24,553 nucleotides of DNA from JBHENC01 sp051000345 (GTDB taxonomy: Bacteria > Acidobacteriota > Blastocatellia > Pyrinomonadales > Pyrinomonadaceae), in the NCBI GenBank assembly GCA_051000345.1, contig JBPCOJ010000116.1, positions 1-24,553 of the forward strand. Direction: 5' to 3'. Position numbers and translations under genes: made by a program. The notes beneath the pieces are model-generated. The model worked only from the letters and a program-made list of their open reading frames with translations, made no database searches and was not told the origin of the DNA. Shown in pieces: positions 1-8,505 of the stretch (position 1 is the stretch's first letter; each line of letters starts with the position of its first letter).

Positions 1-2
1 TG

Positions 3-2063
3 CTTTACGTTGATAACCTGATTGGCCCCGAAACCGTCAACACTGTTCCGCCCGCGACCTACACGGCGATTCGCGATCACGGCAAAGTCGCGCTCACGCT
101 CGAAGAAGGCCTTGACGATTGCCGCAAACTAATCGGCGAACTAAAAGACGTCGGCATTGATCTGAAAGTCGTGACGGACAAGTTGCAGCATGACGGCCTC
201 GCGTCCTTCGTTACGTCCTTCGACACGCTCGTCGAATCCATTCAATCCAAACGCGACGCGCTGCTCTCCGGCATCAATGACCGCTTGACTGCCTCTTTGG
301 GGAAATACGCAGACGCCGTCAACAACACTATTAAGGAAGCGGAAAAAGGCGACGTGATGCGGCGCATCTGGCACAAGGACGCGGCGCTCTGGAAATCCGA
401 CGAAGCGAGTCAAAAAATAATTAACAATGCGCTCGGCTGGCTGACCGTGCCGGACATGATGATTGGCGTCGAAAACGATTTAGTCGGCTTCGCTGACCGC
501 ACGCGCGGCGAACGCGACTTCAAGCATGTCATGGTTTGCGGCATGGGTGGATCGAGCCTCTGCCCGGAAGTTCTGCGCCAAACCTTCGGCAAGCAAGAAG
601 GCTACCCGGAACTCCTCGTGCTCGACTCGACAGACCCTGACGCCTTCGCGGACATCGCAGAGCAAATAGACATCACGAAATGTCTCTTCATTATTTCTTC
701 AAAGAGCGGGACAACAACCGAGCCGCTTGTCTTTTACAAATACTGGTACGACCAAGTAAGCAAAAAACGACCCGATCCGGGAGAGTGCTTTGTCGCCGTG
801 ACAGACCCCGGCACGCTGATGGAAAAGATGGCGACGGACGATAAGTTCAAGCGCATCTTTTTGAATCCGGCGGACATCGGCGGGCGCTACAGTGCGCTTT
901 CTTATTTCGGGATGGTTCCGGCGGCGCTGATGGGCTTGGATGTCGTGAAGCTGCTTGACCGCGCCGAACGCATCGTGCATTCGTGCGCGTCTGTTGTGCC
1001 AGCGCATGAAAATCCCGGCGCGCGGCTCGGCGCGATTATGGGCGAATGCGCAAAGGCCGGGCGCGACAAACTAACGATCATCGCCGCTCCTGAAATCAGT
1101 TCGCTCGGATTGTGGATCGAACAGCTTATCGCCGAAAGCACAGGCAAAGAGGGCAAGGGGATTCTGCCTGTCGCAGGCGAACCGCTCGGCTCGCCGTCCA
1201 GCTATAGCGATGACCGCGTGTTTGTGTCCATCTCCATCGGCAAGCCCGACGGCGAAACGGAAATGAAATTAAAAGCGCTCGAAGCTGCCGGTCATCCCGT
1301 CGTTTATCGCACGCTCAACGACACTTACGATCTCGGCGAAGAGTTTTTCCTCTGGGAAATTGCCGTCGCCTTCGCTGGCTACGTCATCGGCATCAATCCA
1401 TTCGATCAGCCGAACGTGCAGGAATCGAAGGACGCGACGAAGGAACTGCTCGAAGCCTTTACCAAGACAGGCAAGCTTCCAGAACAAACCGTGCTCGTCT
1501 CCGACGGCACGCTGACCATTTACGCAGACGACAATGCGCGCGGAGATTTGCAAAACGGTTCGGTGCTCGACGCTTTAAGGTCGCATCTCGCGCGCGCCAA
1601 AGCAGGCGACTACATTGCGATGCTCGATTACATAGAGGAAACGCCGGAGCACGAAAAACTGATTCAGCACATCAGAGGCCACCTGCGCGACGCGACGAAA
1701 TGCGCGACGACGACGGGCTACGGCCCCCGCTTTCTGCATTCGACAGGCCAACTGCACAAAGGCGGCTCGGCAGCGGGAGTCTTTATGCAATTGACCGCGC
1801 CGGACACCACCGATCTGCCGATTCCGAATCAGCGGTACACCTTTAGCACACTGAAGCAAGCGCAGGCGCTCGGCGATTTTCGTTCCCTTGCTTCGCGCGG
1901 GCGGCGTGCGATTCGCATTGATCTCGGCGCGGATGTTCAAGCCGGGCTTACGCGTCTGCATGAGTTGATCGGCGAAGCACTCCCGCGCTCCGGCGCAACC
2001 GGCGCGGGCAGCAGCAGCAGCGGCAGCAATGCACCGATTCCGAAATCACGCGGAACACTCTGA
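3..2063 (+). CDS. Bifunctional transaldolase / glucose-6-phosphate isomerase, 5'-truncated by the window edge
   Basis: The reading frame is already open at base 3; 686 codons are visible and the true start lies upstream. The first ~50 codons are the C-terminal part of a TalB-type transaldolase (YVDNLIGPETVNTVPPATY, then a DHG motif). The transaldolase Schiff-base lysine must lie outside the window. The rest is a phosphoglucose isomerase: the sugar-phosphate binding segment GMGGSSLCPEV, the SIS motif SSKSGTTTEP, GGRYSALS, GKEGKGILP, the NPFDQPNVQESK segment and TGYGPRFLHSTGQLHKGG. Tal-Pgi fusions are a known arrangement in several phyla. The protein links F6P and sedoheptulose-7-P interconversion to glucose-6-P. 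The C-terminus is a Ser/Gly-rich low-complexity tail encoded by an AGC run. It is the first visible gene of the pentose phosphate operon and lies 186 bp before gnd. An ATG at 171 is internal, since homology extends upstream of it. Confidence 0.93.
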   Translation, partial: LYVDNLIGPETVNTVPPATYTAIRDHGKVALTLEEGLDDCRKLIGELKDVGIDLKVVTDKLQHDGLASFVTSFDTLVESIQSKRDALLSGINDRLTASLGKYADAVNNTIKEAEKGDVMRRIWHKDAALWKSDEASQKIINNALGWLTVPDMMIGVENDLVGFADRTRGERDFKHVMVCGMGGSSLCPEVLRQTFGKQEGYPELLVLDSTDPDAFADIAEQIDITKCLFIISSKSGTTTEPLVFYKYWYDQVSKKRPDPGECFVAVTDPGTLMEKMATDDKFKRIFLNPADIGGRYSALSYFGMVPAALMGLDVVKLLDRAERIVHSCASVVPAHENPGARLGAIMGECAKAGRDKLTIIAAPEISSLGLWIEQLIAESTGKEGKGILPVAGEPLGSPSSYSDDRVFVSISIGKPDGETEMKLKALEAAGHPVVYRTLNDTYDLGEEFFLWEIAVAFAGYVIGINPFDQPNVQESKDATKELLEAFTKTGKLPEQTVLVSDGTLTIYADDNARGDLQNGSVLDALRSHLARAKAGDYIAMLDYIEETPEHEKLIQHIRGHLRDATKCATTTGYGPRFLHSTGQLHKGGSAAGVFMQLTAPDTTDLPIPNQRYTFSTLKQAQALGDFRSLASRGRRAIRIDLGADVQAGLTRLHELIGEALPRSGATGAGSSSSGSNAPIPKSRGTL

Positions 2064-2067
2064 AGAA

Positions 2068-2147
2068 AAGATGTTAGATGTCGGATGTTGGATGTTAGTG
2101 AAGACGTGAGTTTTAACCGGTATCTAACATCTAACATCTGACATCTT
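2068..2147. repeat. Heptamer-built inverted repeat, copy 1 (tal-pgi/gnd intergenic)
   Basis: The left arm (2068-2098) is about four units of a 7-mer of consensus GATGTTA (variants GATGTCG, GATGTTG). The right arm (2121-2147) is about three and a half units in reverse complement. As RNA the arms pair over nearly all of ~27 positions if G-U pairs are allowed, around a loop of roughly 22 or more nt. It starts 5 nt after the tal-pgi stop codon. The left arm and the start of the loop nearly match the copy at 3705-3791. Confidence 0.85.
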
Positions 2148-2174
2148 CTTTTACATTCCCTCGCGTCCACCACT

Positions 2175-2229
2175 CCGCCCGGTTGTCGTAATTTTACCGG
2201 GCGGGCAAAGCCTTTCGCGCTTTGCTTTT
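2175..2229 (+). promoter_or_regulatory. Two adjacent stem-loops with T-run in the gnd leader (candidate attenuator or terminator)
   Basis: The first stem pairs CCGCCCGGT (2175-2183) with ACCGGGCGG (2196-2204), 9 perfect base pairs around a 12-nt loop. Immediately after it, GCAAAGC (2205-2211) pairs with GCTTTGC (2219-2225), 7 bp around a 7-nt loop, followed by TTTT (2226-2229). The second hairpin with its T-run looks like a short intrinsic terminator placed just before the gnd ribosome binding site (AGAGGA, 2237-2242). It could end tal-pgi transcripts or attenuate gnd. I do not recognise a known riboswitch class here. Confidence 0.5.
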
Positions 2230-2249
2230 CAAACGTAGAGGACAGGAAA

Positions 2250-3701
2250 ATGGCAACACCGGAACAAGGCAGCAAGACTGCCAAGATAGGCATGATCGGC
2301 CTCGCCGTGATGGGCGAAAATCTCGCAATGAATATCGAACGCAACGGCTATCCGATTGCCGTTTTCAACCGCAACCCGAAAAAAGTCGATGACTTCGTGT
2401 CGCGCGCCGAAGGCAAGCAAGTCATCGGCACGCATTCTCCCGAAGAATTTATCAAATCACTCGAACGCCCGCGCAAAGCCATCCTGCTCGTTAAAGCGGG
2501 CGAGGCCGTCGATTGGACGATTGACCAGATCAAGCCCTTCATGGATAAGGGCGATATTATTATCGACGGCGGCAACTCCTATTTTATGGACACGGAGCGC
2601 CGCGAAAAATCGCTCAAGGCAGAGGGCTTCAACTTTATCGGCTCCGGCGTTTCCGGCGGCGAAAAAGGCGCGCTATGGGGGCCAAGTTTAATGCCCGGCG
2701 GCGCGAAGGAAGCCTACGAGCAGATTCGCCCGATCTGGGAAGCAATCGCCGCGAAGGTCGATGACGGCGCGTGCGTGACATACATCGGGCCGGGCGGCGC
2801 AGGCCATTTCGTCAAGATGGTTCATAACGGCATCGAGTACGGCGACATGCAATTAATCGCCGAAGCCTACGACATCATGCGCAACGTTTTAGGCATGGAA
2901 GCGGGCGAAATGGCGGACGTGTTCGACGAATGGAATCACGGTCATCTCGAATCGTTCCTGATCGAAATCACCGCGCAAATTCTGCGCGTCAAAGACACGG
3001 AAACAGGCAAACCGCTCGTTGACCTCGTGCTCGACAAAGCAGGGCAAAAGGGAACCGGCAAGTGGACAAGCGAAATCGCGCTCGATTTAGGCATCGTTGT
3101 TCCGACCATCAACGCATCCGTTGACGCGCGCACGCTTTCATCCCGAAAGGATGAACGCGTTGCGGCGAGCAAGGAAATCAACGGCCCGAAAACCGGCAAA
3201 TTCACGGGTGATAAAAAGCAGATGATCGAAGCCGTGCGTAATGCTCTGTATGCGTCGAAGATTTGTTCCTACGCGCAGGGCATGAATCTGATTCGCGCCG
3301 GTTCGGAGAAATGGAACTGGAACGTGAACTTGGGCGAAATCTCGCGCATCTGGAAGGGCGGCTGCATTATCCGCGCGCAGTTCCTAGACAAAATCAAACA
3401 GGCTTACCAAAACCGCGCCGATCTGCCGAACCTTTTGCTCGATCCTGATTTCAAGGCGTGGGTCGAAGAAGCGCAACCGAATTGGCGACTCGCCATCACC
3501 ACCGCGATGAACGCGGGCGTGCCTGTGCTCGCAATGGCTTCGAGCCTCGGCTATTTCGATATGTACCGAACCGCAAATCTGCCGCTCAATTTGACGCAGG
3601 CGCAGCGCGATTTCTTCGGCTCGCACACTTATGAGCGCACGGACAAACCGGGCAGCGGCGCAGTTCACACGGAATGGGAACAAATGTTGGAGAAACAGTA
3701 A
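2250..3701 (+). CDS. gnd: 6-phosphogluconate dehydrogenase, decarboxylating
   Basis: The enzyme oxidises and decarboxylates 6-phosphogluconate to ribulose-5-phosphate and CO2, producing NADPH, in the cytosol. The 483-residue length is normal for the long homodimeric form. Visible motifs are the Rossmann coenzyme site GLAVMGEN (17-24) with the NRNP segment after beta2 (40-43), IIDGGNSYF (104-112), GVSGGEKGALWGPSLMPGG (133-151), and the catalytic segment HFVKMVHNGIEYGD, where Lys189 and Glu196 correspond to the catalytic Lys/Glu pair of the family. The C-terminal all-alpha domain is complete, including GTGKWT. The ATG at 2250 has a good Shine-Dalgarno sequence (AGAGGA, 2237-2242). The gene is flanked on both sides by copies of the heptamer inverted repeat and is the third enzyme of the oxidative branch encoded together with zwf and pgl. 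Confidence 0.97.
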   Translation: MATPEQGSKTAKIGMIGLAVMGENLAMNIERNGYPIAVFNRNPKKVDDFVSRAEGKQVIGTHSPEEFIKSLERPRKAILLVKAGEAVDWTIDQIKPFMDKGDIIIDGGNSYFMDTERREKSLKAEGFNFIGSGVSGGEKGALWGPSLMPGGAKEAYEQIRPIWEAIAAKVDDGACVTYIGPGGAGHFVKMVHNGIEYGDMQLIAEAYDIMRNVLGMEAGEMADVFDEWNHGHLESFLIEITAQILRVKDTETGKPLVDLVLDKAGQKGTGKWTSEIALDLGIVVPTINASVDARTLSSRKDERVAASKEINGPKTGKFTGDKKQMIEAVRNALYASKICSYAQGMNLIRAGSEKWNWNVNLGEISRIWKGGCIIRAQFLDKIKQAYQNRADLPNLLLDPDFKAWVEEAQPNWRLAITTAMNAGVPVLAMASSLGYFDMYRTANLPLNLTQAQRDFFGSHTYERTDKPGSGAVHTEWEQMLEKQ

Positions 3702-3704
3702 AGC

Positions 3705-3791
3705 AGATGTTAGATGCCGGATGTTAGATGTTAGTGAAAACACGTAGCCGATTGCTTATCACTAGCATCTAGTATCTAACATCTGACATCT
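3705..3791. repeat. Heptamer-built inverted repeat, copy 2 (gnd/zwf intergenic)
   Basis: The left arm (3705-3735) holds four GATGTTA-type units. The right arm (3761-3791) holds four units in reverse complement, and the arms pair over about 29 of 31 positions if G-U pairs are counted. It begins 3 nt after the gnd stop codon and ends 6 nt before the zwf Shine-Dalgarno sequence (CGAGGA, 3798-3803), so it fills the whole intergenic space. The left arm and first loop bases closely match copy 1 (2068-2147), which indicates a shared origin. Confidence 0.88.
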
Positions 3792-3808
3792 CCTCTTCGA
3801 GGATAATC

Positions 3809-5347
3809 ATGTCAACAACTTTAGAAAATCCCTTGCGCGAGGGAATCCGTCTTGAGCGAACTGCCGATCCGTGCGTGATCGTAATCTTCGGCGCATCGGG
3901 CGATTTGACGAAGCGAAAGCTCATTCCGGCACTTTACCGTCTCGTGCAGGAAAGGCTTTTGCCCGCAGAGTTTGCTATCGTCGGCCTCTCTCGCTCGCAG
4001 ATGAGCCACGACGATTTCCGCGACAAAATGAAGACTTCCGTCGCGCAGTTTTCCGAAAATAAAAGCGTCGATGAAGAAGTCTGGAACTCATTCGCGCGCG
4101 GGCTTTATTATTTGTCGTCCAACATCGACAACGCCGACGATTACAAAAAACTCGGCGAACTTTTAGAGCAGATCGATAACGAGCGCGGCACTCAGGGCAA
4201 CCGTGTGTTTTATTTATCGACTGCGCCGGAACACTACGGCGAGGCCGTCAAGCAGTTGGCAACCGCCGGATTGACCAAACAGGAAAATAATTGGGCGCGC
4301 GTCATTATCGAAAAGCCCTTCGGCACAGACCTCGATAGCGCGCAAAAGCTCAATCGACATGTGCTGCAATTCCTCGACGAGTCGCAGGTCTATCGCATAG
4401 ACCATTATCTCGGCAAGGAAACCGTGCAGAATTTGCTGGTCTTTCGTTTCGCCAACAGCATTTTCGAGCCGCTCTGGAATCGTCAATATATAGACCACGT
4501 CCAGATAACGAATGCCGAAACAGTCGGCGTCGAAGGGCGCGGCGGCTACTACGAAAAATCCGGCGTCGTGCGCGACATGCTTCAGAATCACGTTTTTCAA
4601 GTTCTCTCGCTGGTTGCGATGGAGCCGCCGTCTTCTCTTAGTTCGGAATCCGTGCGCGACGAAAAGATAAAGGCGATGCAGGCGGCACGCGCGTTCACCA
4701 GCGAGCGCGTCAGATCGGAATGCGTGCGCGGGCAGTACGGCGCAGGCTCTATCAACGGGCAAATCGTTCCCGGCTATCGTGAAGAAGACGGCGTCGCGCC
4801 CGATTCCGCCACCGATACTTTCGCCATGATTACGATGCTCTTTGATAATTGGCGCTGGTCTGGCGTGCCGTTTTACATACGCAGCGGCAAACGCCTGCCG
4901 AAGCGCGTCACGGAAATCGCCATTCAATTCCGCGATGCGCCCTTGCATCTTTTCGGCGCGGAAATGATGGAACAGGTCGTGCCGAATCAATTAATCGTGC
5001 GCGTTCAGCCCGACGAAGGAATCACTTTGCGCTTTGCTGCGAAGGTTCCCGGACAAGTGACGCACATACGCGACGTGAACATGGATTTCCGTTACGGCTC
5101 ATCGTTTGGCACAAAGTCTGCGGAAGCTTACGAACGACTATTGCTCGACTGCATTTTCGGTGATTCTACCTTGTACGCGCGCCGCGATATGACGGAGCGC
5201 GGGTGGGAACTCATCATGCCTGTCTTGGACGAATGGGCGGCGACGAAAACAGACGCGCCGTTTCCCAATTACGAAGCGGGAACATGGGGGCCGAAAGCCG
5301 CCTTCGATTTGCTTGAAGCGCAGAAACGCCAATGGCGCAGGCCATAA
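3809..5347 (+). CDS. zwf: Glucose-6-phosphate 1-dehydrogenase
   Basis: This enzyme oxidises glucose-6-phosphate to 6-phosphogluconolactone with reduction of NADP+, the entry step of the oxidative pentose phosphate pathway. At 512 residues it has standard length. It shows the dinucleotide site FGASGDLTKRK (27-37), the EKPFG loop (168-172) and the signature RIDHYLGKE (196-204), in which Asp198, His199 and Lys203 match the substrate-binding residues of the family. A further His261 in MLQNHVFQ corresponds to the general-base histidine. The ATG at 3809 is preceded by CGAGGA (3798-3803). It lies directly after heptamer repeat copy 2 and before opcA, the gene for its assembly/activator protein; the zwf-opcA order also occurs in cyanobacteria and actinobacteria. 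Confidence 0.97.
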   Translation: MSTTLENPLREGIRLERTADPCVIVIFGASGDLTKRKLIPALYRLVQERLLPAEFAIVGLSRSQMSHDDFRDKMKTSVAQFSENKSVDEEVWNSFARGLYYLSSNIDNADDYKKLGELLEQIDNERGTQGNRVFYLSTAPEHYGEAVKQLATAGLTKQENNWARVIIEKPFGTDLDSAQKLNRHVLQFLDESQVYRIDHYLGKETVQNLLVFRFANSIFEPLWNRQYIDHVQITNAETVGVEGRGGYYEKSGVVRDMLQNHVFQVLSLVAMEPPSSLSSESVRDEKIKAMQAARAFTSERVRSECVRGQYGAGSINGQIVPGYREEDGVAPDSATDTFAMITMLFDNWRWSGVPFYIRSGKRLPKRVTEIAIQFRDAPLHLFGAEMMEQVVPNQLIVRVQPDEGITLRFAAKVPGQVTHIRDVNMDFRYGSSFGTKSAEAYERLLLDCIFGDSTLYARRDMTERGWELIMPVLDEWAATKTDAPFPNYEAGTWGPKAAFDLLEAQKRQWRRP

Positions 5348-5409
5348 GGAAGTTATAAGTGACAGTTGATTAGTGCCTTGTAATTTTAGTTCTTAGATTT
5401 ACATTAGTT

Positions 5410-5431
5410 TCCACTAGCTTCAGCTAGTGGA
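5410..5431. other. Perfect 9-bp hairpin with TTCA loop between zwf and opcA
   Basis: TCCACTAGC (5410-5418) and GCTAGTGGA (5423-5431) form a perfect 9-bp stem with a four-base loop. There is no T-run after it on either strand, so it is not a typical intrinsic terminator. It lies in the 173-bp AT-rich zwf-opcA gap (5348-5520), in which I see no gene and no convincing promoter. It may be an RNA processing or stability element, or an operator. Confidence 0.55.
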
Positions 5432-5520
5432 TCAGATAAGTTAAGACACGCAGCACCGGATGAAAATTCGTTTTAACTTTTCACCTGTTGCTCGTCACAC
5501 GTTGCTTGTCAGGAGTTGTA

Positions 5521-6687
5521 ATGGAAACACAAGAGGGCGTCGTTTCTTCGACGATGAAGGGAATCGACGTCGGCAAGATAGAGCAGGAATTATCTGCTTT
5601 GTGGCAGCAAACAAGCGGCGACAAAAAGGAAGCCGAAGCTGCCGGATCGGGCGTGACACGCGCGTGCGTGCTTAACTTATTGGTTTATGCGACGGCGCGC
5701 GAACAACGCGATGAAGTCGCGCAGATTCTCGGCGAAGTGTTCGAGCAGAATCCATGCCGCGCCCTAACCTTAGTCGCGGACGACGATGCGGCGGGCGAGG
5801 CCGGGCTTACCGCGCGCGTTTCATCGCATAGCCGCGACCTCGGCAAGGACTTGAAACAAATCTGCGGCGAGCAAGTAACGATTGAAGCGAAAGGCACGGC
5901 GATTAATTCCGTGGCAAGCGCGCTTGCGCCTTTGCTTGTGCCGGACGTGCCTGTTTTTTTATGGTGGAAGGATATTCCGCACCACGAAGACAAGCTTTTT
6001 GATCGCATGACGGCGCTCGCGGATCGTCTCGTCATTGATTCTTGCTCGTTCGATCATCCGCATGAAGACATCCAACGCCTCGCGCAGTTGATACGAGAGC
6101 GCCCGGACTTTGTGCGCACCACCGATCTTAATTGGGGGCGCTTGACTTCATGGCGGACGCTTATCGCAAGTTTCTGGGACGTGCAGGATTATCTGCCGCT
6201 GCTGAATGAAACTGACCGCATCACAGTCGAATACGATGCGCCGGACATTGCGCGCGAAGAACTTGCTGCCAATGCGCTCCTGATCGTCGGTTGGATCGCG
6301 TCGAGGCTCAAGTGGACGGTGGATGCAAACGGATTCGCACAGGAGGGCGACACCAAGCGTTTTACTTTACAGGCGGGCGATGGGCGCAAGATAAAAGTCG
6401 AGATGCGCGCGTGCGACGGCAAAAAGGAAACAGACGGCTTGCTCGGTTCCGTGACAGTTGCAAACGAAGCGAAGGGCGCAAAGTTTTACGTCGGCTTGAG
6501 CGACGACGGCAAGCGTTTGGAGACGGAAGCTGACATCGGCGACCAACACAACGTCGGGCGCGTCATCGGCTACGTAGCGCGCAGCGAAGGCCAGCGTTTG
6601 AGCCGCGAACTGAGTTTTCTCGCGCGCGATGCGATTTACGAAGCGGCTGTCGCCGTGGCTGCCGAACTTATCGCTTCGATCAAGTAA
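5521..6687 (+). CDS. opcA: Glucose-6-phosphate dehydrogenase assembly protein OpcA
   Basis: OpcA proteins promote assembly and activity of the Zwf enzyme and, in cyanobacteria, couple it to redox state. The 388-residue protein carries the OpcA hallmark segment VPDVPVFLWWKDIP, followed by a hydrophilic stretch ending in DRLVIDSCSF, and a C-terminal half with TSWRTLIASFWD. I chose the ATG at 5521 because AGGAG lies at 5511-5515. The open frame extends upstream to 5488, but there is no ribosome binding site there. It sits directly downstream of zwf, the expected position for its partner. The call rests on recognition of this family segment and on synteny; cysteines used for thioredoxin control in cyanobacterial OpcA were not mapped. 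Confidence 0.88.
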   Translation: METQEGVVSSTMKGIDVGKIEQELSALWQQTSGDKKEAEAAGSGVTRACVLNLLVYATAREQRDEVAQILGEVFEQNPCRALTLVADDDAAGEAGLTARVSSHSRDLGKDLKQICGEQVTIEAKGTAINSVASALAPLLVPDVPVFLWWKDIPHHEDKLFDRMTALADRLVIDSCSFDHPHEDIQRLAQLIRERPDFVRTTDLNWGRLTSWRTLIASFWDVQDYLPLLNETDRITVEYDAPDIAREELAANALLIVGWIASRLKWTVDANGFAQEGDTKRFTLQAGDGRKIKVEMRACDGKKETDGLLGSVTVANEAKGAKFYVGLSDDGKRLETEADIGDQHNVGRVIGYVARSEGQRLSRELSFLARDAIYEAAVAVAAELIASIK

Positions 6688-6720
6688 TTAAATCTACTCT
6701 GAACACTACCCGAACAATTT

Positions 6721-7710
6721 ATGATACTAGCAGGAGACATCGGCGGCACGAAAACAAACGTCGCGCTTTTTGAGTCGCAGGGCGAGAGCGTCGGGGCTGT
6801 CCAAGCGCAGCAGAGTTTTCCGAGCGGAAAGTATGATTCTTTGAACGCCATTCTCAAGGAATTTGTTGCCGCGCACCACGTCGAGAATCTGACGCACGCT
6901 TGCTTCGGCATCGCCGGGCCTGTTATCGACGGACGCTCCGAAACGCCGAATCTCGCGTGGATTGTCGAATCCGATTCTTTGGCCGCGCAACTCGGCATCG
7001 GGCGCGTCAAGCTAATCAATGACTTGGAAGCGACTGCGGCGGGCATCGAAGCCTTGACGCCCGACAAGCTTGCGACGCTCAACGAAGGCGATGCGTCGGT
7101 GGGCGGCAATCGCGCATTGATTGCGGCAGGCACGGGGCTTGGCATGGCCGGAATAATTTTGCGTGAAAACGGGCGCTATCAACCGCTTGCTTCCGAAGGC
7201 GGGCATTCGGATTTCGCCGCGCGCAATGAAACGGAAACAGACCTTTACCATTATTTAGCGGAAAAGTTCGGCGGCCACGTTAGCTATGAGAGAGCGCTGT
7301 CAGGGCCGGGACTTTTTAATGTTTATTCTTTTTTGCGCGACCGTAAATTTGCCGACGAACCGGAGTGGCTGCGCGCGGAAATCGACGCTCCCGGCGGCAA
7401 CAAAACGGCTGCCGTGTCCACTGCCGCGCTCACCAATAAATCGGAGTTGGCAGTTAAGGCGCTCGATATGTTCACGTCTATTTACGGCGGGATGGCGGGC
7501 AATCTGACGATGATGATGGTGGCGACGGGCGGGCTTTACTTGGGCGGCGGCATCGCTCCGAAAATCATCGAGAAGCTGAAAGACGGAACCTTTATGCGTG
7601 CGTTCAAGGATAAGGGGCGCTTCAACGCCTTCAATTCGAGCATTCCCGTTCATGTAATTCTCGACGACAAAACGGCGCTTCACGGCGCGGCGCGCAGTTC
7701 ACTTTATTAA
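6721..7710 (+). CDS. glk: Glucokinase (Glk family)
   Basis: The enzyme phosphorylates glucose with ATP to glucose-6-phosphate, supplying Zwf and Pgi. The 329-residue length fits the bacterial Glk family (PF02685 type). It opens with the phosphate-binding loop AGDIGGTKTNVALF, followed by CFGIAGPV, the catalytic-region motif LINDLEATA with its aspartate, AGTGLGMAGI and EGGHSDFA. A ROK-type zinc motif is absent, which favours Glk over ROK. The gap to opcA is 33 bp, and no clear Shine-Dalgarno sequence precedes the ATG, so translation may rely on coupling or an unstructured leader. In this operon it turns glucose set free by the downstream glucosidase into the substrate for the oxidative branch. 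Confidence 0.95.
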   Translation: MILAGDIGGTKTNVALFESQGESVGAVQAQQSFPSGKYDSLNAILKEFVAAHHVENLTHACFGIAGPVIDGRSETPNLAWIVESDSLAAQLGIGRVKLINDLEATAAGIEALTPDKLATLNEGDASVGGNRALIAAGTGLGMAGIILRENGRYQPLASEGGHSDFAARNETETDLYHYLAEKFGGHVSYERALSGPGLFNVYSFLRDRKFADEPEWLRAEIDAPGGNKTAAVSTAALTNKSELAVKALDMFTSIYGGMAGNLTMMMVATGGLYLGGGIAPKIIEKLKDGTFMRAFKDKGRFNAFNSSIPVHVILDDKTALHGAARSSLY

Positions 7711-7722
7711 AGGCGAGTTTTT

Positions 7723-8484
7723 ATGGAAGCAGTCGGGAAAAACAACGCGGGCGCTCCGCAAATAATCGTTTGCGCAGATGGTGCGGAAGTCGCACGCCGC
7801 GCCGCCGAGCGCTGGATCGAAATCGCGCGTGAAGCAATCAAAGCGAGCGGGAAATTCAGCGTTGCGCTCGCGGGAGGATCGACGCCGAAAAAGCTTTACG
7901 AACTTCTTGCGTCAGATGAATACCGCGAACAAATCGAATGGCCGAAGGTGCATATCTTTTTCGGCGACGAGCGGTGCGTGCCGCCGAACGATGCCGAAAG
8001 CAATTATCGCATGGCAAATGAAGCGATGCTCGCTAGCATTCCGCTGCCGCCGCAAAACGTTCATCGCATGATCGGCGACGGCGACGCCGTTGCCAACGCG
8101 CGCCTTTACGAAGATGAACTGCGCGGCTATTTTGAAGAAGAACAATGGCCGCGTTTCGATCTCGTGCTGCTCGGCATGGGCGACGACGGGCATACGGCAT
8201 CGCTCTTTCCCGGCTCGCAGGCCTTGCAGGAAAAAACCGCGTGGGTGACTGCCAACTGGGTCGAAAAATTCAACACCTTCCGCATCACGCTTTCGGCTCC
8301 AGCCATTAACCATGCGGCGCATGTTTTGTTTCTCATCACGGGCGCGGGCAAGGCTCTGCGTCTGCCGGAAGTCATCAACGGAGCGCGCGACACGAATCGC
8401 TTGCCGTCGCAATTGATTCAACCGCAAGCGGCGGGCGGCAATCTCGAATGGCTCGTCGATAAGGATGCCGCCGCTAACCTTTAA
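7723..8484 (+). CDS. pgl: 6-phosphogluconolactonase
   Basis: The enzyme hydrolyses 6-phosphogluconolactone, the product of Zwf, to 6-phosphogluconate for Gnd. The 253 residues match the DevB/Pgl family (glucosamine-6-phosphate isomerase fold). Motifs seen are ALAGGSTPKKLYELL, FFGDERCVPPNDAESNYRMA and LLGMGDDGHTASLFPGS, where the last holds the catalytic acid/histidine region, plus a C-terminal RITLSAPAIN. The ATG at 7723 lies 12 bp after the glk stop codon with AGGCGAG just before it, a moderate ribosome binding site. The tight spacing on both sides shows it is in the operon. Confidence 0.95.
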   Translation: MEAVGKNNAGAPQIIVCADGAEVARRAAERWIEIAREAIKASGKFSVALAGGSTPKKLYELLASDEYREQIEWPKVHIFFGDERCVPPNDAESNYRMANEAMLASIPLPPQNVHRMIGDGDAVANARLYEDELRGYFEEEQWPRFDLVLLGMGDDGHTASLFPGSQALQEKTAWVTANWVEKFNTFRITLSAPAINHAAHVLFLITGAGKALRLPEVINGARDTNRLPSQLIQPQAAGGNLEWLVDKDAAANL

Positions 8485-8505
8485 GAATCGATGGATGGGG
8501 ACACA

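Noticed and set aside
2068..3791. Heptamer repeats as a CRISPR array
   Set aside because: Units are 7 bp without spacers, arranged as opposed arms of a hairpin, and no cas gene is present.
5410..5431. Intrinsic terminator of zwf
   Set aside because: The hairpin is strong but no T-run follows on either strand.
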